From positions 1 to 23,423 of the forward strand of contig JAOXYB010076610.1 of NCBI GenBank assembly GCA_028565635.1: DNA of 23,423 nt, given 5' to 3'. Positions within the stretch are counted from its first letter, which is position 1; every line of letters starts with the position of its first letter. This DNA is from Phoronis ovalis (taxonomy: Eukaryota; Phoronida; Phoronidae). Shown piece after piece: positions 10,326 to 22,282 of the stretch. Both the position numbers and the translations under genes were made by a program. The notes beneath the pieces were generated by a model. It was not told where the DNA came from. It saw only the letters and a program-made list of their open reading frames with translations, and did no database searches.

Positions 10326-10515
10326 ATAAAACAGTGAAGCAGCCACGCACGATTGCAACCCGAGAAAACTATACTACACTACAACCGCCAAGTTTAATAC
10401 GTTGCCGTTTTAGATTGTCTTTGATCATAAAACAGTGAAGCAGTCACGACTAGAACCCGAGGAAACTATACTATAGCACAATCGCTAAGTTTAATAAGTT
10501 GCCATTTGGGATTGT
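10326..10515. repeat. 101-bp tandem duplication upstream of the GPI-type gene
   Basis: Two diverged copies start at ATAAAACAGTGAAGCAG (10326 and 10427), 101 bp apart. Each continues through CACGA, an AACCCGAG.AAACTATACTA block, and CGC(C/T)AAGTTTAATA(C/A)GTTGCC to an ATTGT end. The copies differ by scattered substitutions and small indels, so the duplication is not recent. It lies 160-350 bp upstream of the minus-strand start codon at 10167, within the probable promoter region of that gene. Confidence 0.85.
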
Positions 10516-11165
10516 ATTCAGCCAATATGCAAACATCGCCTACTCAATATACACATATGCAAATAGTAATCTTTGATTTAATTTTGTTTCTTCGTTAGAA
10601 ATCCAACTCCAGTTTTTAACAAATTCCTATCCAATGGTCCTCCTGTTAATTTGAGTTATATCCCTGGGTTATGATTCGTAATTCAATGCGATTTATAACA
10701 AAGAAATCTCAGGAGAAATCTTTAAGTTTTTAGACGGTGTGGACTTCACCAATTAAAAGAAATTCACAGCTTCCTTTCCAATTTTCATGAATCCAGTCAT
10801 TGTCGTTATTTAGTAGGTGACTGTATTAATGATTTTAACGTTTATTCTCCTATAAGAGTTCCTCATTACATATGCAAAATACTTCCATATAAAAATACAT
10901 GTAATGCATTGTTGTCATTGCATTATTTGCTGCATTAGTCACCGTGTCTTTACACTTAGCTAATATCTTTGTACCTAAAACAAGTATACATATTTAATTA
11001 GTAAACACAGATTCAAGGTGCACTTTAAGACAATAACTAATACAGTGATGTTGGGGGGATAACTTTGGATAGTATGCAGCGTATTTTGAAGCAAAACAAG
11101 AGAAAAAAAATTCGTGAGTTTAAATAATGATAATTACTGTGCATTGTCTTTAAATACACAAGCCC
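10516..11165. other. AT-rich intergenic DNA, nothing recognised
   Basis: No frame, RNA gene or repeat in this stretch stands out from the background. The same is true of 11427-12690 and 13280-15780, apart from short chance frames. Confidence 0.5.
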
Positions 11166-11213
11166 TTATAAAACAAAATGTTTCATGCATCTGATAAATA
11201 GAGTACGTAAAAA

Positions 11214-11390
11214 TAGAGTGGGTACAATTACTGCACTGCAGTCTTTCACCTCCGGCGTTCGTCTATCAAAGTCATCATTCCCAACCCGATTATCTGGAGA
11301 CAACCAAGAATATTTTGCTTGATTGTACGTGTATACAAACTTTGAAGCTGGGCTTTGAAGCAAACTTTTAAACATAAACAAGAAACATTT
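11214..11390 (-). other. Coding-like stretch of unknown identity
   Basis: This stretch is clearly richer in GC and CpG than its surroundings. It is open on the minus strand, reading KFVYTYNQAKYSWLSPDNRV, then NDDFDRRTPEVKDCSAVIV. The W-x-x-PDN and DCSAVIV parts loosely recall the end of a C-type lectin domain, but key residues are not clear and the resemblance may be chance. No start codon context, splice partner or neighbour supports a gene. It may be a repeat fragment, since the plus strand is also open here. Confidence 0.2.
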
Positions 11391-12921
11391 TACAGCCATT
11401 ATTCTGAATACACTGAAATGTTCCACTACTAGTGTCTAAGCATCTGTCATTTATCTGCTGTAGATTTGAAACACGAGAAATATAAATTGAAAATAATATG
11501 CCTCTCATGTTTTTCAATAGATTTGAATGAAATTTCTAACAATCGATTTTAAAGTGTTTCACCTTAAACTGTATTTGCGATAAAAACTCTATAGCCAATA
11601 CTTTTACATCAGTAAAAATACCACAAAATGTTTTACGTTACTGTATGTCATTTTCCAATAGTGGTTTTAATGAGAACAATTTCGCACTCTGTAATTTGTA
11701 ATAGTTCAGTGCTAAGTAAAAAGTACGGATATTTTCCCCCTTCTAGTTGATCAAGTCATAATGTATCTATAACGATGCTAAACTTACCAATAACTAATCC
11801 TAAATCATCACTGCACAATCAACAGTGTGTATTCAAAGTGGTTAACCAAGGGTACTACTTTTCAATTTGATGCCAGCGTAGTAATTTATCAATATCTGAT
11901 AAGTAAACTGACGACAGGGAGTGAAACCTAGTACTGTAATCCGCTATCCACGCTCACATGGAATACAGCAAAAACAAGCTTTTTAATGTTTATCATCCTC
12001 TTAAAAATGCACCATATAGAATACAAATGCAAAGGTGATCTATTTGCAAAAGGGTATCATTTTAGTGCTAAAATCGATATATCTTCACATGTATATAAAC
12101 CTTAATAACGGACGGTATTGAAATCTTAGTTTTTACCTGTGAACTTCCCATCCTACGACTACTGTCATTGAAACTGCATTTTCGTCTGTTACAAACCCAG
12201 AATATATCCGCAGAACAAACTTACTAAACCGATTAATCATACTCTGTCGATATTACCCTTCATTTGATATATCTTAGTCTAAATTTGATTATTGTTAATT
12301 TTTCTTGTAAATAATCGTGCGTTTGCAATAGATCTATTTTTCTTGAAGCGCTGTAGATAGAAAAAAACAACAGTACAGTATACAGTGGCACATGTGTCTA
12401 GTTTTATTATACCATTTACCCAAGATGCCCATTTTAATTGGTTTGTGGTTTCTTACTGTGGTGAAAGTTACACAAATTCGATCGTCAGATCGATTGAGTA
12501 CAACTAGCCATTTCATTTTTCCCCAGGCCAGGCAAAAAAAGAAATACACAAATATAAGACCTATCCCATCCAGTTATAATTTTACATCCACCTTGCTTAT
12601 GTAAAATGAAAGGTACAACTGTATAGTACAAAAAATAACATAGCAAATTAACCTAAATATAGAATTAAAAATTAGGAAGGGATACGAACTATCATGGTGG
12701 TTATAAAACCTTATTTCAAAAATGTACGTTCACTAATGTGGAAACACCGAATGATAATATACCCTGGTAGTATACCTCCTAGTGCGCTCATAGTAAACGA
12801 GTACATGAGATATATTAGCAGATTAAATATGGTTCTCCAGCATCTGTTCATTAAAATACAAGAATTTTATTGCAGAAACTTGAAAGTACACGAGTTACTA
12901 CAATACAAGAATTTCTATTTT

Positions 12922-13194
12922 TTAAAATCCTGTGTGTATATAACCCGGGGTGTATAGGTTGTATACACTGGCCGATCCGGTTAATTTAATTTTATGGTGT
13001 TGAGGTATGAGTATGCATACATCCCGGTTGACGTTAAATGACCCAGTGACCAACCGCAGCCATTTTTCTGGTGGCAGATTAAAAGAACACTCTAAAAAAA
13101 TTCCCTTCTGGGCATCTGCAACGTGTTTCAGGTGTCCGATTAAGCAAATTTGATTTTGACATTTTTGGTCTCGTATTTCCCTCATGTGATCCAT
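12922..13194 (-). other. GC-richer open stretch of unknown identity
   Basis: The minus strand is open from ATG 13194 and reads MDHMREIRDQKCQNQICLIG, then FLECSFNLPPEKWLRLVTGS. Base composition differs from the flanks. There is no recognised domain, and no splice or polyA evidence links it to a gene. A fragment of an unclassified transposable element is as likely as a gene. Confidence 0.18.
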
Positions 13195-15779
13195 AGAACA
13201 GTAAACAATAAACTAATCTATTTACATCGATTTGCACATTATGTCGAATGTCTAATGGTAAAAAATGGGGCAAATTATCAGTTGGGGTAATTTTAGTGAA
13301 ATGTCATGTACTAGTATTAAAATACGTAAACGAAGACAAATGCAAATTTGACTTTTAAGATAGATCTTTCTTAGTACCGGACCTTAGGTGACTAGAAAGC
13401 CGGTTAGAAAGCAAGCAAGAAATGTATCTTGCGTGAGGCATGCGACCCGACGTACTGTATGTCTAATGATATATAAATAGTTGTAGGATGTATTTACTAG
13501 AAACAAGTATAAGCAATAATATTTATTCGAACATCCGAAATCCGAAATGTTTAATAAATTCTCTGTTTCACTGGCAGCGAAAAAAGGGTAGGATTTTTCT
13601 GTCAAATCATACTGAACGGAGATTAAAGACGCCAAAATGTGCATACACTGACACAACATAAGCTATTAACTTAGTATTAACACATATTCCTACAGGAATT
13701 CGAGGCAAACGTTTTCCAAGAAAAATTATCAAAATTGCAGAATTCGTTTTGAAAGTTATATTACAATATAAGTCCCGGGATATAAGTGTTGGATTGTACA
13801 GATATGCTGGCTACTATTGCTATCCGTATTGCATATCAAGAGATAAAAACTTTTTTTTTACCACGTAAAATCATTCAAACTTACTTGTGCATTGATACGG
13901 GAGATTGATGCATGCAGAGACAATAACTGCAGTTATAATAGCTTCCGGATGCAACATTACAGCCTAGAACTACAGAAATACTATGATTTTTTAAAGAATT
14001 TGTTTCTTTATAAGTGGATAGTTGTGTTACGCGAGTCTGTGCTGGTTCACTATTACTATTGTTTCTACAGTTGTATCAAATGTTCGTGTTTTTCAAAATT
14101 ATTTCATGAACTGAAGCATGTGACCAGAGCAATAAAATTACAAATCGCTTAAGAATGATATTATTTTATAGGCATCAATTGCATAGTCACAATAATAGAA
14201 TAAATACTAATCGGCTTGTATATCTGACACTATAACTAATTTACAACTTAGATGTATGCAAATACTTGAAAATAGCCCAAAAATCTGAACTAAAAACAAA
14301 CTTACGAGTAGCTTCACATTTAATTTAGAACATTTTATGTTTTCCTATGCTACAAAAACTAAATGTCACACTTTTTAATTATAGGTTATGAAACGCCAAT
14401 GTTGTTTGAAAGGATTCCAATCAGGAAATCCTTAAAAATTAATTGGTTATTTATGTTATTTTATGCCAGGTATAACATCTGACAGTTATTACGCTTAACG
14501 GAGGTCAACATTTTTTGTATTAAATCTGAGCAATATAACTTCTGTGTAGTCATCACAATGTAATAACATACACTGATTTGCATTTTGATAGCTAATTTGT
14601 AAAGTCTCGTTGGTTCTAAAGAAATGTTTTCCAATCTCTTCTAATTAAAGTTTCAAAATGTCGACACCAGGAGAAACTTGAGGTTAGAGTAACCTTCACA
14701 CATTATTATAGTGTAGTTTGATAATATCACAAGACTCCATCAGTCCATTTCTGAATTGGCGGAAAAAGTTCACATGATCACGTGACTAAATTATATTACA
14801 ACATTACCATTTTACTAAATGGATATGTCATCTAATAAATATTCATTCTGACACGTATTTTTTATTCTAAACTTCATACATTTAAAAAATGTAAATGTTA
14901 TCAGTAAAAAGATTTACTGAGTAGAACTTATTTCTTTTAATAAATTGAGGGCAAGGTTGCCCACAAAATCTCACCATATCCCTATAATCTGCTTCTACTG
15001 GACACGACTTGCAACAGTAATTAGGAATGAATAATAAAATATATACGTCAAATTTAATTAATCTATCTGTAGGATAGTTTACAGCAGTTATCAGCGAGGA
15101 TAGCTTTTGATTCAGCAGCGATATAGGACTGTTTTAATTTTAAATACTTTTACAACGATATTAATCAGCATTTTTCTGCCTTCAAGAACAGATCGAGAAT
15201 GAAGTTTATTTGAAGTTTAAAACAAATATATACTGTCTTAATCCGTGTTAATAAATTAAATACGTAAAGTTGTTTAAAAATCTTAAAACTAGTCTAACAG
15301 TAATACCCAGACACTATCTGTTTAATTAGAACTCTTATGAGAAAAGAAACCGTAAATACAATTTCCAAATACTTTTCTTTGGTAAACTGTTTATAATAGT
15401 ATTAATACTCCTTTGGGATCAATCGTATTGATTTTAAGTTTAAGAAGTACACCGTTGAAAGTGTAATAAGTAAGTTATAATTGGTTTCCCAAGACTTTCA
15501 GAAAAGTTACACAAATATGTAATAGTTGCCGGTCTGTAATTAAGAATACTGGTACAGTAATTATTATAATTATAAACCTTTGAATCATGGAATTTTGCGG
15601 AAACATAATAATAAGAATAATAATGGTATATTATTTTTGCAGCCTAAAGAATGCATTACAATTGAATTACAATCAACGAATATACTAAGGCTGTTACAAA
15701 CAATTCCAGTCTCATCTCAATTCCCTGGGGTGCATACACTCATGTGGCCATTTTCTGGTGCAACAATGCTATACTAACA

Positions 15780-15934
15780 CAGACTTTTCCTCCCTAGCAG
15801 CTCAAATTATGACAGAGCAGACGGATACTTTTTTAACAATTTTAACTAGCTGCCCACTCATGTTACCTGGCTGGAAAATGAAGCCACGTCTCTTCCGTAT
15901 CAATCAGATGCTCTTCCAACTGAGCTAAAAGACG
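15780..15934 (-). repeat. tRNA-derived SINE-like relic
   Basis: The minus strand holds a perfect tRNA A-box region, TAGCTCAGTTGGAAGAG (15927-15911). It is followed by an anticodon-arm-like TCTGATTGATAC and a weakened B-box GGCTTCATTTTCC (15885-15873) at the right spacing. The 5' arm CGTCTTT has no matching 3' acceptor arm, and the anticodon stem no longer pairs. It is therefore not a working tRNA. Sequence after the tRNA-like head, down to about 15780, may be the SINE body. The head most resembles an Ile- or Lys/Asn-type tRNA, but I would not name it. Confidence 0.62.
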
Positions 15935-15940
15935 GTTATA

Positions 15941-17736
15941 ATATATTTACAGACAAGGAGATATAATCAATCACAAATTTCTTGTGTTTGAAACACTGCA
16001 TTTATTAATTGTGTTACGATTTTATTATTTTTTGAAAAAGTTCACCACTATTTTATGTTCTCAAGTCATGCAGTATATAAATTGTGCAAGTTTAAGCGTG
16101 TATGTTTTTCGCTGCTTATCTCTGTATCTGTTCGATAGTGTCATTTTGTCTAAACAGTTTTTTGAAGTTTTGTAATGTCATAAGTTGTTTACGATAAAGG
16201 CTTCAGGAGCCTTAAAAATTTGATCTAGTCTTAAATCAAGATAGCTACGCCTCACACCCACAGCCGGTTTTCGTTAACGGCAATCGACAAGAGACCGCCT
16301 GGTAGGCGATATTAACATCAAAAGTAATAAAGTCGTAAATTCGCTCTACCCGAATTAACTGCATCAATTTACAGGGGAAAACTGCATTCAAAAGTTGTAT
16401 TTTTATTTTCCAAAAAAATATCCCCTATGTCAACAAAAACAAACAATCGATCTATCATTTTATGATGTCACCTTGAAGGTCAAATATAATATTTCACATA
16501 CAGGCAAATACGTGCAAGAAATTTAGATAAGATAAAGATAATTAATAATAGTATCTAATAAAATATTATATATAAAAAATATGAAATTGATTGTAACAGT
16601 TACCGACAAGACGCTTACGGGCACTTTCCCAATGATACAAGGACTCTCTATGCTGTTACGTCAATCGCATATTACATTGTTATATTTTTCAGGGGCATTG
16701 TCCAGCTTTGTAAAGTGTCTATCAATTTAAATCTTGCCAAATTTAATTAAAGGGAAATCCTATCATGCTAGTGGTATTTAGCAACCAAAGCCACAGAGAG
16801 AAACTGCAAACCTTTTCATATTTCGGTTTCAATGTTCTGAAACTTGTCTATTAAATAAAAACTATCCCTACCGGACCTGTAGCACCACGCACCGATTGTT
16901 TAAATTTTTTTTTCTAAATCCAGTAGAGTCGCAAGCTGTCGAGTTAGAGAAGACCGAAGTAAGTTGTGAATATTATGATAACTTATTACTGCTTTGATTG
17001 TTTTTTTTTTCATCTGGTAGGGCTGGTTACGCAATAAGTAATTGTACGCATAAAACACTATGACGATTATTATTATTTCGTTATCTTTATACATTAATAC
17101 ATGTATACATACGTGTAGAAAAGTATTTGTATACCTTAATATACAGTGAACATGTTTAAAGCCATGATCATGTGGACAAATTGTGACCGATTAAATGTTA
17201 AAAATAAAAAATAACATTGGTACCCAAAAGGAACTTGTGTCAATCTAGTGTAACACGTGATTATTTAACTTAAATCAAGACATCGTTACATGCATGTCAG
17301 ATTTCGACAAACTGTGACACAACGAACTGTTAGTACGTATCATTCATTTGACAGAACATAATGTTGTTTTCATTAAAATGTTGTCAGTAATCAGGTCATG
17401 GCATAACAGTTTAGAAAATCATAATATACCAAATGAGTTAGTTAGATTAAAAACACACTTGAACAAATGTTCAATCCTAGGCCTGCAATTAAAAAGCAAA
17501 CTCTTAAAATATGATCAGCAATGATGATTATCAGGCTTACGCAGGTAGAGTGAATTAAAATATTTAAAAATGTATCTAAACATTAAGTACTCTGTTAACC
17601 ATTCTGAATATATTTCTTGTTATTGTGGAAATACATTGACTCCATTTTCTAATTTAAGTCGTTTTAACATAAAGCGATTGTTCACATATAAATAATCCAT
17701 TTCACAAGAAAATAATGCTCTATTTGTTTTCAACAA
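15941..17736. other. AT-rich intergenic DNA with no supported gene
   Basis: The stretch contains only short chance frames and simple AT-rich sequence. A small patch at 16255-16310 is GC-richer and includes a CGCCTGGTAGGCG hairpin, but no known RNA is recognised. Confidence 0.5.
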
Positions 17737-17742
17737 TTTAAT
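17737..17742 (-). terminator. ATTAAA polyadenylation signal of the protease gene
   Basis: TTTAAT on the plus strand reads ATTAAA on the minus strand, about 180 bp after the protease stop codon (17921-17923). This is a common animal variant signal and fits a short 3' UTR. Confidence 0.5.
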
Positions 17743-17920
17743 AACGACGCTGCACGAAGAAAATAACCGGCTGCAATAACTCATAGAGATTATGATCCCC
17801 CTAGCGGCGAAACAGGAAACTGTGCCTCATCTTCGATATTTTGCATTATCTCTAATCATTAATGTCCGTAAAATCATTGCTGCCTTGAAAGTGTTTTGTA
17901 CCTTATGCTATAACATAACA

Positions 17921-20502
17921 CTATGTTACAGCATATGTTCCCGCTATTGTTTTCTGTATCCAGTGCGTGTATTTTGAAACTTTTGTGAAAACACTTGGTC
18001 GATGAAGATCATTACATCCTTCTTGACCCCACGATATAATGCCATGAAGTTTCCAATTATACTCATTATAGCTTTTACACAGTAAAGGTCCACCAGAATC
18101 GCCCTTAAACACAAAAAAATGTATTCACTGTGTGTGAATTCAAGTACAATAAAATATATGAGTATCAATAAGTTAGACCGGTATATTTTGAGGCTCAAAG
18201 GTACGTGCTTGAAATTAATGATACTTAATAATAAGTTCCAAATAGATAGCTTGCTGCATGATATGTTAAATCTAACAAAACATTTACAGTTACGAAACGA
18301 GCAGTGTATTGGGATGATTGCTTTAAGTTGCACTATCTTGTATCCTGCACAGTCAAACATGATAGACAACAAATACGCACTATTACCTATGCAATACTTA
18401 CATCACACACGGCGCGTTCGCTGGGTTTGCCACATAATTGTTTATTAGTTATCACAGCTCTGTCATCATCTTTCCACATTTCCGAACATTCTGGATTTGA
18501 AATTATGGTTACTCTGACCTCTCGCAGGGTTCCCATATCCTCTCTTCTCCCGACACCTTTAAAAAATAAGATGTACAGATACATGATCACACTAAAAATA
18601 AAGATCTAGACATATTGTGTTATTGATTTTAATACTGGTAAATAAACGCGGAACTCTTTAGCCTGACTTTAAATCCCAGCTCATTTACTCGTCTTGCATA
18701 ATAAAATTATCAGAACCAATTTACCTAGCAAGCATTTTATAATTTACAATGCACGAATCAAAGTAACTGATAAGTAACCGCTCACTCGTTGCATTCATCA
18801 ATTTATTTTATTTCCGTCAAATAATACTGAAATTTATTATATAAAGCCGTTTACTGTTCAAAGGAAAAAATACGGTACACACCCTTTGTATCTCCCCAAC
18901 CTGCAGCATAACATTCAACGTTTTTTCTTTTGAATCCAACTTTAGAATCTCCACTTGAAACCGTATAATGGCCATTCACTATAGGATGCTTGAGTTTTAC
19001 TAATGCTATATCATCTGGAAATCCGGCCTTGATATTATTAAAACCTGGATGCTAGGGAATTAAGAAGAAACAGTTTCGGTTTTTGCTCTGTTCATTGTTA
19101 AGTTACTGATACTATGTAAAATACATGCACACTGACATGTAACGTTAAAATATAATCCCACTTTTACTGAACACAGATATGTTTGATCATGTACACACAA
19201 CACACAATCCAACAGGCAATGTAATGAAGGTATTCCCAAATTACAAATGGTGACTGTTATGAAACATTTTTTACCGTCCTTATGCTTTCAACTTCCAGTA
19301 TGATCCCATCTTCACTTTCGTCTAAACTTTGCACACCCTGTACGATTCTGTACATACTTGAATTTTGACTACTGGAAAGGTACATTAGTATCAATCATAC
19401 TGTTACAGGGGATTACAACTGGGTCAATGTAGAAGATATTATAAATTAGGAAATTAAAGTTTATTTTCTATACATGAAACTGTACTGTATGTGACTATAT
19501 AAATCAGGACATATTAGGGGAAGATTTCTCCACGATCTCGACCGCGTCGCTGTAAAACGAGATAACTGATGAAAGTGAAAAGAGTATGTCCTGTCGTTAA
19601 TAATAAAACAACTGCTATCAAACTCGGCCCCGACTCGGCATTGTTTTCCAAAATAGTAGTGAGGGTCATACAGCTATGCATCAATTTCTGGTCTCAATGT
19701 TTGAAGTGGTGGCAGAACTTATGTGCTAACATGCAAGCGGCTGGGCTGACTAATTAAAAAACTTACAAAATGAAACAATGGGCAGCGGTTAAAACCCATC
19801 GTTGATTTATAAGTGTCCCGCCACAAAAATGTGTCCACAATGGCTTCTCATAATGTCCACTTTGCTGGAATAAACTATATCCATCGTATTGGACAGACAC
19901 CAGGTATAAGGAGTTGAAGACAGTAGGTTGTCCTCCGCCAGTAATTCTCTTAAACTGCCTGTCAATAGATACTGAAATTTAAAAAAATATAATTTTTACC
20001 ACAGATGATTTAAATTTTTATATTTGCAAACCATACTCGTAAGTAAAATTATTTTCGGACACAGTCAGTTGTGTAACATTATGGTTGAAACACTTTTATG
20101 TACGCGTGATTCTAACTATCAATAGAGTTAAATTTACAGCAGAGAATGTTTTGCCTATCAGTCGTTTGCATGCACGAGCCGTTATTCTTCGTTAACGTAC
20201 GGTTTTCCTGCCACACTGTCACATTTCAGTGTACTCGGACCACCGTTTCCAGACACTCGCACATTTTGCAGGTACCACGAACAGATTTTCGAACACGCGA
20301 ACAATAGTTTCCTTTGGGCTCTGTTTGGGTTCAAAATATTTGTTTGCGTGGAACCATGCCAGTGGTCCGAGTTCGAAGAAATGCGACTGTGTGGCAATAA
20401 AATGGCGCGTGACTTCGAGGAATGATGGTTCGTGTGTATGATTTATAGGCAGGCCTCTTCTTATACATACCACGATTTCCTGTAAGTGGATGGCCATGAT
20501 TT
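17921..20502 (-). CDS. Chymotrypsin-fold (S1 family) serine protease, six exons, 5' end incomplete
   Basis: The exons in coding order are 20502-20471, 19971-19767, 19371-19275, 19051-18883, 18556-18402 and 18103-17921 (TAG). All junctions are GT-AG and the frames join without a break, giving 279 residues. A short pro-segment ([10 protein letters not shown]) leads to the activation site KR|ITGG, so the zymogen is cut after a basic residue. The triad is intact: His75 in LTAAHC, Asp125 in DDIALVKL, Ser222 in [21 protein letters not shown] and a C-terminal HWIQKTI helix complete the domain, which has the normal length of about 260 residues. The residue six before the catalytic Ser (position 189) is Ala in ERAVCDGDSGGP, not Asp, and position 226 is Ser. 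Trypsin-like specificity is therefore unlikely; a chymotrypsin- or elastase-like preference is an inference. It is probably secreted. The 32-bp first exon fits by phase but needs an unidentified exon before it. Confidence 0.92.
20190..20445. repeat. GC- and CpG-richer island within a protease intron, probable inserted repeat
   Basis: This stretch of the intron between the 20471-20502 and 19767-19971 exons is visibly richer in GC and CpG than the flanks. It is open in three frames at once on the two strands. On the minus strand it reads, for example, [19 protein letters not shown] recognise no domain. Multiple open frames with abrupt composition edges suggest a relatively young inserted element, not an exon; protease splicing does not need it. 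Confidence 0.3.
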
Positions 20503-22037
20503 CTGTGAAAATATAGAATATCACAAATTATAAATACCAATATTCCTTGAAACTTCATATTAAGCTCAACTATTTTAAATTAAACACAATCATTAGAGTT
20601 TAAAAATATACAACTTAATTGTAAATCAATGTAACACCCGTGTAACAGAATCGGTCGTCTCAGATAAAATTTCTGTAGGTCAAGAATCGAAATATTCAAA
20701 TGACTCAAAATACTATCAGATTGTTGAGTAATATGCACGCAGAGTGATGACAACATATTGGTATGTGGAGGAGACACTTGGAAATTATTGCCTCCTTTTT
20801 CCCGTTTCCTACCACTCAATAACTGGGTGAATCTGAAATAAAAGTAGCCGCGTTAGTTATTACTAATCTATCCGCAAAAATGGCAATATAGGTTGTAAAC
20901 TCATCACAAAGGTATATTGTATTGGTTGGTATATAGGTGTGGTGTATGGTATGATAAAGGTTACTGATAATTAAAACTAACGCAGGTAAAGTGTAATGTA
21001 AATATAAGCCACATGTTTTTCTATTTCCTGAATGATGATAAACGTATAAAACATTATAAAATTGTACGAAATTGGCCTAGATTCCATACTGTACAAGCAA
21101 AAAAAATTCAATTCATGTATTTGTCATTGCAAAAAGATGTTTTTAATGCAGTCAGATTTTAATTTAGCATCTGAAAATAATACAGGAATTTACAATGTCA
21201 AAATATCTTTAAATAAAAAATAAAAAAAGTTATTTTAAAAATTACTTTTGAAGTTTTGCCGTTCAAATGACTTGCACTAAATATAAAAATTAAAAAAAAA
21301 CAGCCACAACCGGTAAAAACGTTTGCAGACACAATATATGATGTATTAGCAATCCTTTTAAAAGCATTGAAAGTTTCTAACTAGGATATATAAAACTTAG
21401 AGTTTTTAATTTCCTAGTTTCTGATAAATCAGTGGTTAATTCAGTAGAGGGCACGAACTCCCCCTATCGAAGCGAAAGAATACCTTTCCGAAGACGCACT
21501 ATAACTTAATTCCGAAAAGTAAGCTTTTTTGTTTGTGGAGATAGATTAATTGCATGTATTTGGATAGGGCCATTAGTCGAAAATCCCAGCTTGCGACATT
21601 TTATAAATGAACAATGACGCACAACTGAGGGGTGAGTTATCTCCCAAAAACACATTTACAGCCTATGGTGACATCAAAGGCATAAATACCATAAAAATCA
21701 CGGATGTATGAAATTTGCTACTCCATCCTTTTCGGATAGAATTTAAATAATCATGAAATTCCTTAAATTGTATTATTTTAACATAATGCTTGATTTTTAA
21801 TCTATAAGCAATCAACTATTAAACTAACAAGTTATAGATTCCTGAAAAATCAAATTTTGCTTTTCATCCAACAGCTTTAAATGCACGTACTGAAAATCAC
21901 TACATATACATTAGACCAAATCAATTGTTTGTTTTAATATTACGGGATCGAATAGCATGCAGTTAAAACTGCAGCTACACTCACCAGTTATAAATGCCAC
22001 TGTAATACCAAACTTTTAAGAGTTTTACGATACTCAC

Positions 22038-22106
22038 CTGCAGCAATGCAACAAACGAAACCATTAACATTCCAAAAAATGTTATGAAAGCCAGCACTGT
22101 TAACAT
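22038..22106 (-). CDS. Signal-peptide first exon, probable start of the protease gene
   Basis: ATG at 22106-22104 opens MLTVLAFITFFGMLMVSFVALLQ, a 23-residue hydrophobic segment, followed by a strong donor GTGAGTATC. If that donor is skipped, the frame stays open to a second good donor, GTGAGTG, at 21984, adding VSIVKLLKVWYYSGIYN. It is on the protease strand and upstream of it, and a secreted protease needs such a segment. Neither donor joins the next known exon (20502-20471) in frame, so at least one exon in 20503-21984 is missing from my model. Assignment to the protease gene is an inference from position and strand. Confidence 0.55.
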
Positions 22107-22282
22107 GATTGCTTTTCTGTTTCATACGAGAACAGAGTTTTCTGTTTTATCTGCTGATAGATAGTGCGACTATGTTCTTTAAATAATATTCGTCCGTAAC
22201 TAGCAGAGGTTCTACAGTTATAGTTATGAACATCAGGTGGCGCTATGAATATGAGCTCTCTAGTATTTAGAAAACAGGCAAA
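22107..22282. promoter_or_regulatory. Probable bidirectional promoter between the protease gene and WDR12
   Basis: Only 176 bp separate the start codons of two divergent genes, so 5' UTRs and core promoters must share this interval. No clear TATA box is seen on the WDR12 side; a CAGGTGGCGCTATG stretch lies at 22234-22247. Housekeeping genes such as WDR12 commonly have TATA-less promoters. Confidence 0.5.

Noticed and set aside
15857-15934. Functional tRNA gene on the minus strand
   Set aside because: The A-box is good, but the acceptor arm does not pair, the anticodon stem is broken and the T-arm is degraded.
18119-18609. Overlapping plus and minus frames of 101-142 codons
   Set aside because: They cover a protease intron and the antisense of a protease exon. 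The minus-strand exon 18402-18556 explains the open frame.
20580-20839. Minus-strand exon starting after TTTATTTCAG with FTQLLSGRKREKGG
   Set aside because: The acceptor is good and the start looks coding, but no phase links it to the signal exon or the pro-segment exon without a stop, and no suitable donor was found. It is kept only as a hint about the missing protease exon.
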